Origin: CAYVOV01 sp964453525
GTDB taxonomy: Bacteria > Chloroflexota > Dehalococcoidia > Dehalococcoidales > UBA2162
Assembly (NCBI GenBank): GCA_964453525.1
Contig: CAYVOV010000024.1
Location: 1 to 55,707 of the forward strand
Reading direction: 5' to 3'
Length of the DNA stretch: 55,707 bases
The number at the start of each line of letters is the position of its first letter. Position 1 is the first letter of the stretch. A model generated the notes under the pieces. That model had not been told where the DNA came from. It ran no database searches and saw only the letters and a program-made list of their open reading frames with translations. The position numbers and the translations under genes are program-made. Positions 42,416 to 51,321 of this stretch are shown one piece after another.

Positions 42416-43138
42416 ATGAAAATCCTGGCTGCGTTGCAGGGAGAATACGGTAAAAGAATAGTCGGGCACCTGAAAGCGCATGCGCCCGGCGACTGGACAA
42501 TCGAAACGGTGACGCTTCCTCCGAGGCTGCCGATGGTAATCGATGAGCCTGAAGACTTTTTACCCTCGGACGTTACAAGCGCCGAGCTGCTGCTGGCGCT
42601 TATCGGATCTGACGGGGCGGCTCAGCTTGTTCCGGCTCTGGCGAAGCTCTGCGGGGCAAGGGCGGTGATAGTGCCTGTAGATGACCCTGCATGGCTGCCG
42701 CCGGGACTGCAAAACCAGATAGAGCAGGAGCTTGCCCGGGATGAAGTGAAAGCGGCGTTTCCCCGGACATTTTGTACCCTTACCGAAAGCAGTGCCGGTT
42801 TCCGCAGCAATGCCCGCCGCTTTGACGATGAATTAATCGCCGTATTCGGCAGGCACTTCGGCAGACCAGAACTCAGGATTGAGGTTGACGGCAACAGTGA
42901 AAAAATAACGGCGGTTGAAGTGGAACGCGGTTCTCCCTGCGGCTCCACCCACCATCTCGCCGAAAAACTCGTCGGTCTGACTGTCAAAGAAGCGGTGCCG
43001 CGTGCCGGACTTATTGTCCATCAATTCCCCTGCCTGGCTTCAATGCAGCAGGATGAAATAGAATCGGGCGTTTTTGAACCGTTAATGTCTATATCAGGGT
43101 ATGTTGCCAATGACGAGGTAGAGCGGTCTGCGGCTTAA
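42416..43138 (+). CDS. DUF166 family protein
   Basis: A 240-residue DUF166 protein, a family found mostly in methanogenic archaea and some strict anaerobes; it has been annotated as a possible thymidylate synthase, without firm proof that I know of. The recognisable blocks are VPVDDPAWLPPGLQNQIE and ERGSPCGSTHHLAEKLVG. The second has Cys and two His that may bind metal. GGAGG before ATG. It follows the HAD gene and may be co-transcribed. Function open. Confidence 0.85.
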   Translation: MKILAALQGEYGKRIVGHLKAHAPGDWTIETVTLPPRLPMVIDEPEDFLPSDVTSAELLLALIGSDGAAQLVPALAKLCGARAVIVPVDDPAWLPPGLQNQIEQELARDEVKAAFPRTFCTLTESSAGFRSNARRFDDELIAVFGRHFGRPELRIEVDGNSEKITAVEVERGSPCGSTHHLAEKLVGLTVKEAVPRAGLIVHQFPCLASMQQDEIESGVFEPLMSISGYVANDEVERSAA

Positions 43139-43163
43139 CGTTCCATCAATCCCCGGGTGTAAA

Positions 43164-43610
43164 TTATGCCTTGCGCCTGATAATAAGGACGGAAACAAGG
43201 AAAATCACCAGTACCCCGCAGCCGATAAGCAGGCCGTACAGACGCCAGTCGGTGGAAAAGTTGGCTATAATGTCATGGTCGCAGTCCATGTACAGGGAAG
43301 CGGGGTTGACGTTACCGGTCAGGTCTCCGCTCCAGCTATCGAAAACATGGCCGAATTTGGGTACTGCCTCGATAACAAGGGCTGTTTCACTGGCGACGTT
43401 CATAGAATAGGGAAAATCTTCTACTTCACTCCCATCAATCCTGATTTCACCACCCGGGCCGACATCCACGGTCAGCTCATAAGTATCACCCGGTCAGCCG
43501 GCACTGGCTGATTCCAGCGGAGTCAGCCATATCATTGCCGGTAGTGCCAGTAGCAGGATTAGTCCTGAAATGAGTATTTTAAATACTTTTCCTGTGATTT
43601 TCCCGATTTC
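43164..43610 (-). pseudogene. Secreted repeat/membrane protein with in-frame TGA
   Basis: From 43610 the frame codes for a signal peptide (FKILISGLILLLALPAMIWL then SASA, a normal cleavage site), meets TGA at 43494-43496, and continues in the same frame as PGDTYELTVDVGPGGEIRI, a bacterial Ig-like/InlB-type beta repeat with FDSWSGDLTG, and a C-terminal transmembrane helix followed by RRKA. No ATG, GTG or TTG starts the first part. Most likely a TGG- or CGA-to-TGA loss plus start loss. A GTG at 43469 could still make the mature part without a signal. It lies 11 bases after the zinc-ribbon gene, so once part of its operon. Confidence 0.65.
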
Positions 43611-43621
43611 CTATCTGCTGA

Positions 43622-43837
43622 TTATCTTCCGAACAGGCGTTTCCACCAGGGTGTTTTTTCGCCGTATCCCTCAATCGTGAAAGAGTTCTCACACCTGCCG
43701 CACCGCCAGTTTTTGAACTGTTTATTGTAATAAGTCTTGGAGCTTCCGCAGCGGGGGCAGGTTGTTCTTATTTTTCTGGCTGTTTCTTTATCTAGTGTAT
43801 CCCAGTATTCATCATGCCAGCCGGGGCGAACGGGCAT
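43622..43837 (-). CDS. Small zinc-ribbon protein, 71 residues
   Basis: Contains CPRCG (near 29-33) and CGRC (near 47-50), a rubredoxin-knuckle zinc ribbon, then a basic Trp-rich tail WWKRLFGR. The CTCC-rich leader gives GGAGG on the minus strand. The role is unknown; such ribbons often bind RNA or protein partners. Its stop is 11 bases before the broken secreted-protein gene. Confidence 0.7.
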   Translation of the reverse strand: MPVRPGWHDEYWDTLDKETARKIRTTCPRCGSSKTYYNKQFKNWRCGRCENSFTIEGYGEKTPWWKRLFGR

Positions 43838-43960
43838 TGTAACCTCCCGTGGATTACAGCTAAACAGACTGTATAATCATTAGTTCTATATACAGTATAG
43901 CAGGCTTTCAGCCTGACGGCGACTGTACTGCTCCCTTACCTGCCAATATTGTCCGGCTGA

Positions 43961-44941
43961 CTATGTGTGTAGTTCGATAATATCACCGTCCGCAAGGACA
44001 TGGTCCCTTTTTACCATCACGCCGTCGTGCTTTCCCGAGCCCCACACCCGGGCGTATTTCAGTCTGGCACTGAAGTCTTTATGGACTTCGATAGCGGCAT
44101 CTTCGAGGGTGCTTCCCCGTTCGAGGACTATCGGGTCATCGAGGTCCGGTTTTTGACCGGGCGTTTTGGTATAGACGCGGATGATATCGAGTATTTCGAA
44201 TATTTTATGCTTTAGTTCTTCCAGTCCTGTTCCTTTCAGGGCGGAAATGGGTAAGACCTGAAACTGGTCCTGAAAAAGCTCCTGCAGTGCTGTGTAGTTC
44301 TCGCCGGCTTCAGGGAGGTCTATCTTGTTGCCGATAATCAGTGCCTTTTTTAGGTGTAACAGACCTCCCTCTTCTCCATCGGCCTGCCGGTTGCCGATGC
44401 CTATTCTCACGCTCTCCAGTTCGGTGGTAACGGACTCCATCTGGGTCAAAGGGTCATCTTTTAAGTCAATCATCACCAGCAGGGCGTCGGCCCGTATCAG
44501 GTTTGCTGATAGCCAGGGCTGGCTGGTGGTGTTGACCAGGGGCGGAGTATCGACCAGTTGTATCTGCATGTTTTCGAATTCCATCATCCCCGGGGCGGCG
44601 GCGTGAGTGGTGAATGGATAATCGGCTACCGTGGGCGAGGCATTGGTCAGGGTGGCAACGAGCTGAGACTTGCCGGCATTGGGAGGACCGATGACAAGCA
44701 CCTGGGCGGCTCCCTCTTTTTGAACGACCATTGAAGCCCTCTGGGTGGCTGCCTTTTTATCGGTGGTCTGGGTAAGTTTGGCGATTCTTCGTCTCAGGTC
44801 AGCCTTAAGGTGGTCGGTGCCCTTGTGTTTCGGCATGATAGCCAGCATCTCTTCAAGGGCAGCTATTTTCTCCGGGGTGGTCTTAGCCTGCCGGTAGCGA
44901 TTTTCAGCTTCATAATACTGTGGCGGCACATTCGTCGGCAT
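43961..44941 (-). CDS. OBG/DRG-type GTPase with TGS domain
   Basis: A 326-residue translation-factor-class GTPase. A helical N-terminus (about 1-75) precedes the G domain: G1 GPPNAGKS, G2 PFTTHAAAPG, G3 VDTPPL, G4 NKIDLP. The C-terminal TGS domain (about 255-326, with ATLEDAAIEVHKDF-like residues) resembles that of DRG and Obg-related proteins, which act near the ribosome. No catalytic anomalies are seen. Start ATG at 44941; monocistronic. Confidence 0.9.
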   Translation of the reverse strand: MPTNVPPQYYEAENRYRQAKTTPEKIAALEEMLAIMPKHKGTDHLKADLRRRIAKLTQTTDKKAATQRASMVVQKEGAAQVLVIGPPNAGKSQLVATLTNASPTVADYPFTTHAAAPGMMEFENMQIQLVDTPPLVNTTSQPWLSANLIRADALLVMIDLKDDPLTQMESVTTELESVRIGIGNRQADGEEGGLLHLKKALIIGNKIDLPEAGENYTALQELFQDQFQVLPISALKGTGLEELKHKIFEILDIIRVYTKTPGQKPDLDDPIVLERGSTLEDAAIEVHKDFSARLKYARVWGSGKHDGVMVKRDHVLADGDIIELHT

Positions 44942-45057
44942 TTTTTACCGGCTCCTAAATGATGTCTCGTTCATCAGAATTAAAATCTAACATTACAGTG
45001 AGGGTATGTCAATTTAAGCGATGGAGTAATTCTTCTGTTAAGCACTGATGTTGTATT

Positions 45058-45112
45058 TGTAAAACCCCATCCCCCTGTATCCCCCTTCCCCTTGAAAAGG
45101 GGGGAGGGGGAG
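45058..45112. repeat. Family A repeat
   Basis: AAACCCCATCCCCCTGTATC then CCCCTTCCCCTTGAAAAGGG. The same element as 37316-37369, here at the edge of the assembly-damaged stretch. Confidence 0.75.
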
Positions 45113-45190
45113 GTGGTTAGGAGGGGGGTTTTTGGGGGGGGGCGCCCCCCCCCCCCCCCCCCCAAATTTAATAAAAAATATATTATAGGG

Positions 45191-45200
45191 NNNNNNNNNN
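45191..45200. other. Assembly gap (10 N)
   Basis: Ten undetermined bases next to homopolymer G/C runs (45122-45163 and 45201-45209). The flanks cannot be trusted. Confidence 0.95.
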
Positions 45201-45295
45201 CCCCCCCCCACAAACCCCCCCTCCAACTTTTGTCAATATAGTATATGACGGCGCTTCTATACTGCTCCCTCTTGAATATCCTTGTTTAATATGTC

Positions 45296-45541
45296 TTATC
45301 CCTTTCGGAAGCGGATTTCCTCCGGGGTTACATTCTCTACGGTAATCTTTACTCCGTCTATTGTTATTTCGCTCATTCTCCTCTCGAAAAAGAGATTCCA
45401 GGCAAATCCCTGGTAGCCGCTGGCTTTCTTCTGCACGATTGAATAAACGTTTTCGGACGACATACCGGCGTAGATGATGCGGTCCTTACCCTGCCTCAGA
45501 TGATGAGTTTCCCCAACAGATAACAAAATATAATTGTCCAT
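45296..45541 (-). CDS. Hypothetical protein, 81 residues
   Basis: ATG at 45541 follows GGAGG after 6 bases; the frame extension to 45556 overlaps that site. The product begins MDNYILLSVGETHHLRQGKD, is soluble and mixed alpha/beta, and is about half beta by appearance. No family is recognised. It stands alone between repeats. Confidence 0.6.
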   Translation of the reverse strand: MDNYILLSVGETHHLRQGKDRIIYAGMSSENVYSIVQKKASGYQGFAWNLFFERRMSEITIDGVKITVENVTPEEIRFRKG

Positions 45542-45556
45542 ATAACCTCCATACAT

Positions 45557-46078
45557 GACCTTGAGTCAGTGTCTTTTCTCAGGTTTACGGATATTATACA
45601 GCATATCCTGACACCGGGTTGGGGTATGGATGGTTTTTTGCTCTGGTTGATTCTGTTTAACTCACCCCTTACCCCTCTCCAGCCCGAGCCATTGTAAATG
45701 AAAGAAGTGTTCTCCTGGCTGGAGAGGGGTGTAAAAGGGAGAGGGGTGCGGAGCCCCCTCTCATTAATCTCTCCTTTACAAGAGGAAGTGGGACACGTAC
45801 CTGCCTGCTTCCTCCTCTGACCTGCCCGCCGCACCAGGTTTCGGCAGGCGGTAACTTTAGCGCAAGCGCGCCGCATAATCTTTTGGCAGACGAGGGGGAA
45901 AATTGCTAAAGAGGGGGTATCCCCTCTTTAGCTTCCTTGAGGGTGGCGGGCGGGAATAGATAAAGTAAAAAAAGAGAGCACTTAATTCCCCCAAAACCGG
46001 ACAGAACCGCGCATATTTTTCGTTGACACCTGTCCGGTTCCCCACTTATACTCAGATGGTATCTACGGGAGTGATTAA
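45557..46078. other. Repeat-rich intergenic stretch
   Basis: Contains an imperfect palindrome of CTCTCCAGCC / GGCTGGAGAG type (about 45672-45725), GC-rich segments, and the family E element at 45932-45962. Frames here are chance. No gene is supported. Confidence 0.5.
45932..45962. repeat. Family E repeat (31 bp)
   Basis: CTTCCTTGAGGGTGGCGGG followed by CGGGAATAGATA, identical except for one base to 53665-53695 on the same strand. Confidence 0.7.
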
Positions 46079-46267
46079 GTGACCAAAAAAAGCATTATCG
46101 TTGATGTGGTCCTTTTTCTGGTGATTGTCTTTCTCCTGCTGATTATCATCCCCATAATATCATCGATACTCAAGCAGCTTTTTATACTGGAGGTAGTTAT
46201 AGTAATCGCCGGGGCGGTAGGTCTGAGATTCCTTGTCCAGAAAATAAGAAAGAAAGTCAGAGAATAG
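46079..46267 (+). CDS. Small membrane protein, 62 residues
   Basis: A GTG-started frame with GGGAG about 9 bases upstream. Two hydrophobic helices (VDVVLFLVIVFLLLIIIPII and LEVVIVIAGAVGLRFLV) are followed by a strongly basic tail KIRKKVRE. The arrangement is typical of small inner-membrane proteins. Function unknown. Confidence 0.55.
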   Translation: MTKKSIIVDVVLFLVIVFLLLIIIPIISSILKQLFILEVVIVIAGAVGLRFLVQKIRKKVRE

Positions 46268-46358
46268 AAACCTATAGTTAGATTGCGATACTAAAGGGGA
46301 AAAGGCAGAAAGGGAAAACCGTTGAACATGAAGCGTCCATTCATTGAAGTTTCTCCGG

Positions 46359-46577
46359 CTAGCCCTGTCTGAATTTGGCTTTCAGAGCTTCTATTTCCTG
46401 CTGTTTTTCGAACTCTTCCTGGCTGAGAGGCTCACAGGACTTCAGTTCGTTGTTTTCAAGTCTAATTGTGAAAAGTTCCTTGCATTTCCAGCATCGGTAG
46501 GGACCTTCATAGGTCATATCGGCAAGCGAGAAACTGCCTTCGGTGTCACATTTCGGACATTTTATTTTAATTATCAT
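46359..46577 (-). CDS. Small zinc-ribbon protein, 72 residues
   Basis: The N-terminal CPKC and the later CWKC form a zinc ribbon (about residues 8-32), followed by a charged helix rich in Glu and Gln. The gene lies 60 bases after the cupin gene on the same strand and may be in an operon with it. Function unknown; an RNA or protein adaptor is possible. Confidence 0.7.
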   Translation of the reverse strand: MIIKIKCPKCDTEGSFSLADMTYEGPYRCWKCKELFTIRLENNELKSCEPLSQEEFEKQQEIEALKAKFRQG

Positions 46578-46637
46578 TGTTTAACCATGCTCCCTCGTAC
46601 GTCTGCATTATTCCAGGATGCGCCGGCGCTGCGTGTC

Positions 46638-46946
46638 TCAGGATTTAATCATCACCAGTACCATTTTAAATTTTTCGGTCGCTTTGAGTGCGTGAGGTTC
46701 ATTGGCCGGCATGACTATCATTTCACCTGCCGCCAGTTGATGAACCTTTCCAGAAATCGTTACCTCGGCTGCTCCGTCGATGATGTATGCCAGGGCATCA
46801 TAGGGTGCGGTATGTTCACTCAGCCCTTGCTCTTTATCGAAAGCAAACAGGGTAACGGTGCCTGCTTCTTTATCAATAAGTGTTTTGCTGACAACGGAAT
46901 CACCCTGGTATTCGATCAGTTCCTTTAGGTTTTGGACTGCTTCCAT
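46638..46946 (-). CDS. Single-domain cupin, 102 residues
   Basis: A short cupin barrel. Motif 1 is LSEHTAPYDALAYIIDGAAE with the His and later residues; motif 2 is GEMIVMPANEPHALKA with its His. It lacks some of the usual His-x-His pairing, but a metal or small-molecule site is likely. Start ATG 46946. The role is unknown; similar proteins act in sugar or metabolite handling, or as sensors. Confidence 0.8.
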   Translation of the reverse strand: MEAVQNLKELIEYQGDSVVSKTLIDKEAGTVTLFAFDKEQGLSEHTAPYDALAYIIDGAAEVTISGKVHQLAAGEMIVMPANEPHALKATEKFKMVLVMIKS

Positions 46947-47049
46947 ATCCTTCTATATCCTTTAGTTATTTTGAGTAGATTCTTTATTATATTAAATACA
47001 ATTATATTAATACATTATTACCACTATTCTACCACTATATTATTGGTTT

Positions 47050-47070
47050 GGTGAAAGGATAGATTTCACC
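47050..47070 (+). promoter_or_regulatory. Hairpin GGTGAAA-N7-TTTCACC upstream of pyrG promoter
   Basis: A perfect 7-bp inverted repeat 30 bases upstream of the -35 box. Possible operator for pyrG. Confidence 0.35.
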
Positions 47071-47099
47071 GCAGTTGAGTCACGGTTGGACATAAAAAC

Positions 47100-47128
47100 T
47101 TGACAAATCGATACTAATTCTCTATAAT
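47100..47128 (+). promoter_or_regulatory. Strong promoter of the pyrG operon
   Basis: TTGACA (47100-47105), spacer 17, TATAAT (47123-47128): full consensus. It gives an RNA leader of about 88 bases before the ATG at 47223. Confidence 0.85.
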
Positions 47129-47222
47129 AAATAGAAACTACTACTTCATTTCTTCTCTTTTCCAACAAATCCAGCTATGTTGTCTTTCGAACACCTTTGA
47201 TTTTTAGCGTGGTTTTCCCTGT

Positions 47223-48860
47223 ATGTCAAAGTATATCTTTGTTACTGGCGGTGTTGTGAGTTCAGTAGGTAAGGGTATAGCTGTCGCTTCAATAGGTACC
47301 ATTCTGAAGTGCCGGAATATCGCTGTGGCTCTGCAGAAGCTTGACCCTTATCTGAATGTTGACCCCGGAACGATGTCACCTTATCAACATGGCGAGGTTT
47401 TCGTCACCGAGGATGGCGCCGAGACCGACCTGGATCTGGGCAACTACGAACGCTTTGTCGATATTAATACGACAAGCCAGGCGAACGTTACCTCGGGACA
47501 GATTTACAGCACCATTATCACAAAAGAGAGGCGGGGAGATTTCCTGGGAGGTACGATACAAATAGTACCCCACCTGACGGGTGAAATAAAGAAACGCTTC
47601 ACAGATCTGGCCGAGCAATCCGGGGCAGAGGTTGTGATTATAGAAGTAGGCGGCACGGTAGGCGATATTGAAGGACAGCCGTTCCTTGAAGCCATCAGGC
47701 AGATGAGAAATGACGTCGGGAGGGAGAACGTGCTATATATTCATGTTACCCTTCTCCCTTACCTTGCCACCACCGAAGAATTGAAGACAAAGCCGACACA
47801 ACACAGCGTTAACGAGCTGCGCCGGATAGGTATCCAGCCGGATGTAATAATATGCCGTAGCGACCATCCTATCCCGGAGGGAATAAGGGATAAGATATCT
47901 CTGTTCTGTGATGTAGAGCGGGAGGCGGTTATCCCGTTGCCGACAATACCATCAATATATGAGGTGCCGCTGGCTCTTGAGGAAGCCGGGCTGGGCAAGA
48001 TGATTACAGACAAGCTCGAATTGGAGGTAAGTCAGTGCGACCTGAGTGAATGGAATAAGCTCGTCACCAACCTGAAAGAACCACACGAGCCGGTCAACAT
48101 TGCTCTTGTCGGCAAATACGTAGAATTGAATGACGCGTATTACTCGGTCCGGGAGGCGCTGCGTCACGCTGGTCTATTTCATAAACGGGATATCAACCTC
48201 ACCTGGATTCCATCCGAGTCGCTGGAGATTGATGGCGGTGAACAGGCATTGAGGTCAGCTCAGGGTATCGTAGTTCCCGGTGGCTTCGGCATCAGAGGAA
48301 TAGAAGGCATGATAAAGGCGGCTACTTACGCCCGGGAGAATAAAATCCCGTATCTGGGCTTGTGCCTGGGAATGCAGGTTATGGTAATTGAATTTGCCCG
48401 CTATGTCCTGAAATCATCGGAACCGAACTCCACGGAGTTTTCCCCGTCCACTGCTCACCCCGTTATCGCCCTTCTTGCCGAGCAGAAAGGAATCGAGGAT
48501 ATGGGCGGTACAATGCGCCTGGGTAACTATCCCTGTAAACTAATGAAGGGCAGCCGTGCCGGTAGAGCCTACAGAGATGAGCTGATTCAGGAGCGCCACC
48601 GGCACCGCTATGAGTTTAATAATGAATACCGTGAACGGCTTAATAAAGATGGATTAATATACAGTGGCCTGTCGCCGAACAGCGAGCTTGTTGAGATATG
48701 TGAAATAGTTGACCATCCGTGGATGGTAAGCTGCCAGTTCCACCCCGAATTCGGCTCCCGACCGAATCGCCCTCACCCCCTGTTCCGTGACTTCATTGGT
48801 GCTGCCAAAGATGTTTTAAGAGAAGGAGCCCAGACATCATTCCCCCTTTCAACCGATTAG
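47223..48860 (+). CDS. pyrG: CTP synthase
   Basis: A full-length 545-residue CTP synthase: UTP + ATP + glutamine to CTP. The synthetase domain (about 1-265) begins FVTGGVVSSVGKGIAVASIG and has VEVGGTVGDIE-like residues; the glutaminase domain (about 290-545) has GLCLGMQ with its nucleophile Cys and HPEF. No ribosome site is clear, but the strong promoter is 95 bases upstream. The fsa and rho genes follow on the same strand and may be partly co-transcribed. Confidence 0.97.
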   Translation: MSKYIFVTGGVVSSVGKGIAVASIGTILKCRNIAVALQKLDPYLNVDPGTMSPYQHGEVFVTEDGAETDLDLGNYERFVDINTTSQANVTSGQIYSTIITKERRGDFLGGTIQIVPHLTGEIKKRFTDLAEQSGAEVVIIEVGGTVGDIEGQPFLEAIRQMRNDVGRENVLYIHVTLLPYLATTEELKTKPTQHSVNELRRIGIQPDVIICRSDHPIPEGIRDKISLFCDVEREAVIPLPTIPSIYEVPLALEEAGLGKMITDKLELEVSQCDLSEWNKLVTNLKEPHEPVNIALVGKYVELNDAYYSVREALRHAGLFHKRDINLTWIPSESLEIDGGEQALRSAQGIVVPGGFGIRGIEGMIKAATYARENKIPYLGLCLGMQVMVIEFARYVLKSSEPNSTEFSPSTAHPVIALLAEQKGIEDMGGTMRLGNYPCKLMKGSRAGRAYRDELIQERHRHRYEFNNEYRERLNKDGLIYSGLSPNSELVEICEIVDHPWMVSCQFHPEFGSRPNRPHPLFRDFIGAAKDVLREGAQTSFPLSTD

Positions 48861-48873
48861 AGGTGAGAACAAG

Positions 48874-49527
48874 ATGCGCATATTCATTGACACAGCTAAT
48901 ATTGACCAGATAAAGCAGGCCGCCAGGATGGGAGTGATATCCGGCGTTACCACCAATCCGACGCTGATATATCAGGCGGGGACAACGGATTATAAAGGAA
49001 CTATAAAAGAGATTTGCTCGATAGTCTCCGGGCCGATTTCAACCGAGGTGGTGGCGGAAGGCGTTGAGCCGATGGTTGAGCAGGCACGAGAAATGGCTGG
49101 CTGGGCGCCAAACGTAGTTATCAAGATACCGTCCACTGCCGAAGGTCTGGAGGTAACTTCAATCCTCGCCCGGGAGAATATAAAGGTCAATATGACCCTG
49201 TGTTTTTCGGCAAATCAGGCCTTACTCGGAGCGCTGGCAGGTGCCGCCTATATCAGTCCCTTCGTCGGCAGGCTGGATGACATCGGACAGGACGGCATGC
49301 AGCTTGTGGAAGATATCGTCGATATTTACAGTAATTATCCTGAGATACAGACCGAGGTGATTGCTGCCAGTATTCGTCACCCGATGCACTGTATTGCCGC
49401 CGCCAGGGTGGGAGCTCATATTGCCACCGTTCCCTACAATGTGTTGATGCAGATGATAAAACACCCGCTGACCGATATTGGCATCAGCCGCTTCCTTGCT
49501 GACTGGCAGCAGGTATCAAAGCAGTAA
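48874..49527 (+). CDS. fsa: Transaldolase (fructose-6-phosphate aldolase family)
   Basis: A 217-residue small transaldolase-type TIM barrel. FIDTANIDQIKQAARMGVIS at the N-terminus and VVIKIPST with the Schiff-base Lys are characteristic; SPFVGRLDDIGQDG is the phosphate-binding segment. It is the short form used by bacteria lacking the large enzyme, acting in the pentose phosphate pathway. GAGGTGAG precedes ATG. It lies 13 bases after pyrG. Confidence 0.93.
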   Translation: MRIFIDTANIDQIKQAARMGVISGVTTNPTLIYQAGTTDYKGTIKEICSIVSGPISTEVVAEGVEPMVEQAREMAGWAPNVVIKIPSTAEGLEVTSILARENIKVNMTLCFSANQALLGALAGAAYISPFVGRLDDIGQDGMQLVEDIVDIYSNYPEIQTEVIAASIRHPMHCIAAARVGAHIATVPYNVLMQMIKHPLTDIGISRFLADWQQVSKQ

Positions 49528-49585
49528 ATTTACCGGACAGGTGAACCGGTCAATCTGCAAAAATTCTTAAAAAGAGAGATTCAAA

Positions 49586-50848
49586 ATGGACATCAGTGAA
49601 CTCGAAAACAGGACAAAAGATGAACTGGGCGAGTTAGCCAAGGAGATGGGGCTCTCCAACTACGCCGGTCTCAAGAAGCAGGAACTCATTATGCGTCTGC
49701 TCCAGGCGCAGACCGAGCAGGAGGGCAACACCTTCTGCAGCGGCACGCTTGAGATTATGAGCGACGGCTACGGTTTTCTTAGAAATAACTCCTTGCTGCC
49801 CAGTTCAACAGATATCTACGTTTCCCAGTCTCAAATCCGGCGCTTCGGTCTCCGTAACGGGGATATCGTTGCCGGACAGAGCCGGCCGGCCCGGGCGGGC
49901 GAGAAATACTTCAGCCTGTTACGGATAGAAGCGGTTAACGATATAAATCCGGAACTGGCAAAAGCCCGGCCTCACTATGGCCAGCTTGTGCCCACATTTC
50001 CCGATGAGCTTATTAACCTGGAAACTCCGGCTAATGACCTTTCCGCCCGCCTGATTAATATAATCGCTCCCATCGGGCGGGGACAGCGGGGATTAATCGT
50101 GTCACCACCGAAAGCCGGTAAAACAATGCTGCTCAAGTCAATAGCCAATGCCGCTATGACCAACTACAATGATATTCACCTGATGGTCTGCCTTATCGGG
50201 GAGAGACCGGAAGAGGTTACGGACATGAAACGCTCGGTCAAGGGCGAGGTAATCGCCGCCACCTTTGATGAGCCGGTCGAAGACCATACCCGCGTCGCCG
50301 AACTGGCGCTGGATAGAGCCAAACGCCTTGTTGAAAGCGGCAAAGATGTACTTATTCTCCTTGATGGCATCACCCGCCTTACCCGGTCGTATAACCTGGC
50401 AATGCCTTCCAGCGGTCGCACTCTGTCCGGTGGTATTGACCCGGGTGCTCTGTATCCGGCAAAGCACTTCTTCGGCGCGGCTCGAAACACGGAGCAGGGT
50501 GGGAGCCTGACAATCATCGCCACCTGCCTTGTAGATACCGGCAGCCGTATGGACGACCTGATTTATGAGGAGTTTAAAGGGACGGGTAATATGGAGCTTC
50601 ACCTTGACCGGCGGCTGGCTGACCGCCGCACTTTCCCGGCGATAGATATCGAGCACAGCGGCACCAGGCGGGAAGAGCTGCTGATGGATGAGGAAACTCT
50701 GAAGAAAGCCTGGCTGCTGCGCCGTATGACATCGGTGGTTGCTGCCAACTCGGTCAACTTTGCCGAAGCCATGGAAAGAGTTCTCGACCGCCTTAGAAAG
50801 ACAAAGACAAACGCCGAGTTCCTTGCCACCCTGAACCAGGAAGTATAA
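49586..50848 (+). CDS. rho: Transcription termination factor Rho
   Basis: A 420-residue hexameric RNA helicase. Domain order: Rho N-terminal helical domain (1-45), cold-shock-type RNA-binding domain (about 50-125, with GFLRNNSLLPSSTDIYVS), then the ATPase with Walker A SPPKAGKTMLLKS (about 175-182), Walker B DVLILLDGITRL and the C-terminal arginine region. Length and motifs are normal. ATG 49586 with GAGAG about 8 bases before. Follows fsa by 58 bases. Confidence 0.96.
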   Translation: MDISELENRTKDELGELAKEMGLSNYAGLKKQELIMRLLQAQTEQEGNTFCSGTLEIMSDGYGFLRNNSLLPSSTDIYVSQSQIRRFGLRNGDIVAGQSRPARAGEKYFSLLRIEAVNDINPELAKARPHYGQLVPTFPDELINLETPANDLSARLINIIAPIGRGQRGLIVSPPKAGKTMLLKSIANAAMTNYNDIHLMVCLIGERPEEVTDMKRSVKGEVIAATFDEPVEDHTRVAELALDRAKRLVESGKDVLILLDGITRLTRSYNLAMPSSGRTLSGGIDPGALYPAKHFFGAARNTEQGGSLTIIATCLVDTGSRMDDLIYEEFKGTGNMELHLDRRLADRRTFPAIDIEHSGTRREELLMDEETLKKAWLLRRMTSVVAANSVNFAEAMERVLDRLRKTKTNAEFLATLNQEV

Positions 50849-51321
50849 CAGAAAAGATTCCTCGACCGACCGGATAGCACGTGCTTAAATATCTGGTTTC
50901 CAGCCACTCTGAACTGCGGGTAATAATACCTCTTTTAAGACCTGCCTTATAGCAGTATCAATTTTTCTGATTCCTGTATACATCAGAGGGGGATTATTTT
51001 ATAAATCCCTCTCAGTCTCCTTCAGAATGAATCCCTTTACCAAAGGGAGATGTTAAAAATGAATTTTAAGGGATTACATACGTGATACATTTAAGAGGGA
51101 CTTTGCCCCGCAAATATCATTGATGTGGGTTTAAGAGGGTGGCGGCGCGGCTGCGCCCCCCCCCACGTTGCAAAACATACCCCATACCCATGAAAATGGG
51201 AAGGGGGGTAGAGGGGGGTGGGGGTGCATAGATAATATCCGTTACTGAATTTCCTGTAGAACTGATAATAAGTACTTTTTTTGTATCCTTGTAGTTTTGA
51301 GTATAAAATAGTTATGGAGTT
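50849..51321. other. Intergenic region between rho and uvrC
   Basis: No gene. Contains repeat-like CCCTCTCAGTCTCCTTCAG at about 51006, a degenerate family A element (about 51178-51230) and TATAAA about 20 bases before the uvrC start, perhaps a -10. Confidence 0.5.

Larger units (their letters stand above)
44942..45295. other. Repeat and low-quality region
   Basis: Contains a family A repeat (45058-45112), long runs of G then C (45122-45163), 10 N at 45191-45200 and further C-runs. The homopolymers look like read or consensus artefacts. No gene is seen. Confidence 0.6.

Noticed and set aside
45496..46045. Frames on the minus strand through the 45.5-46.0 kb repeats
   Set aside because: Composition follows GC-rich repeats and no domain is recognisable.
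47130..47222. Pyrimidine-sensing attenuator in the pyrG leader
   Set aside because: No terminator hairpin with a U-run is visible in the roughly 88-base leader.
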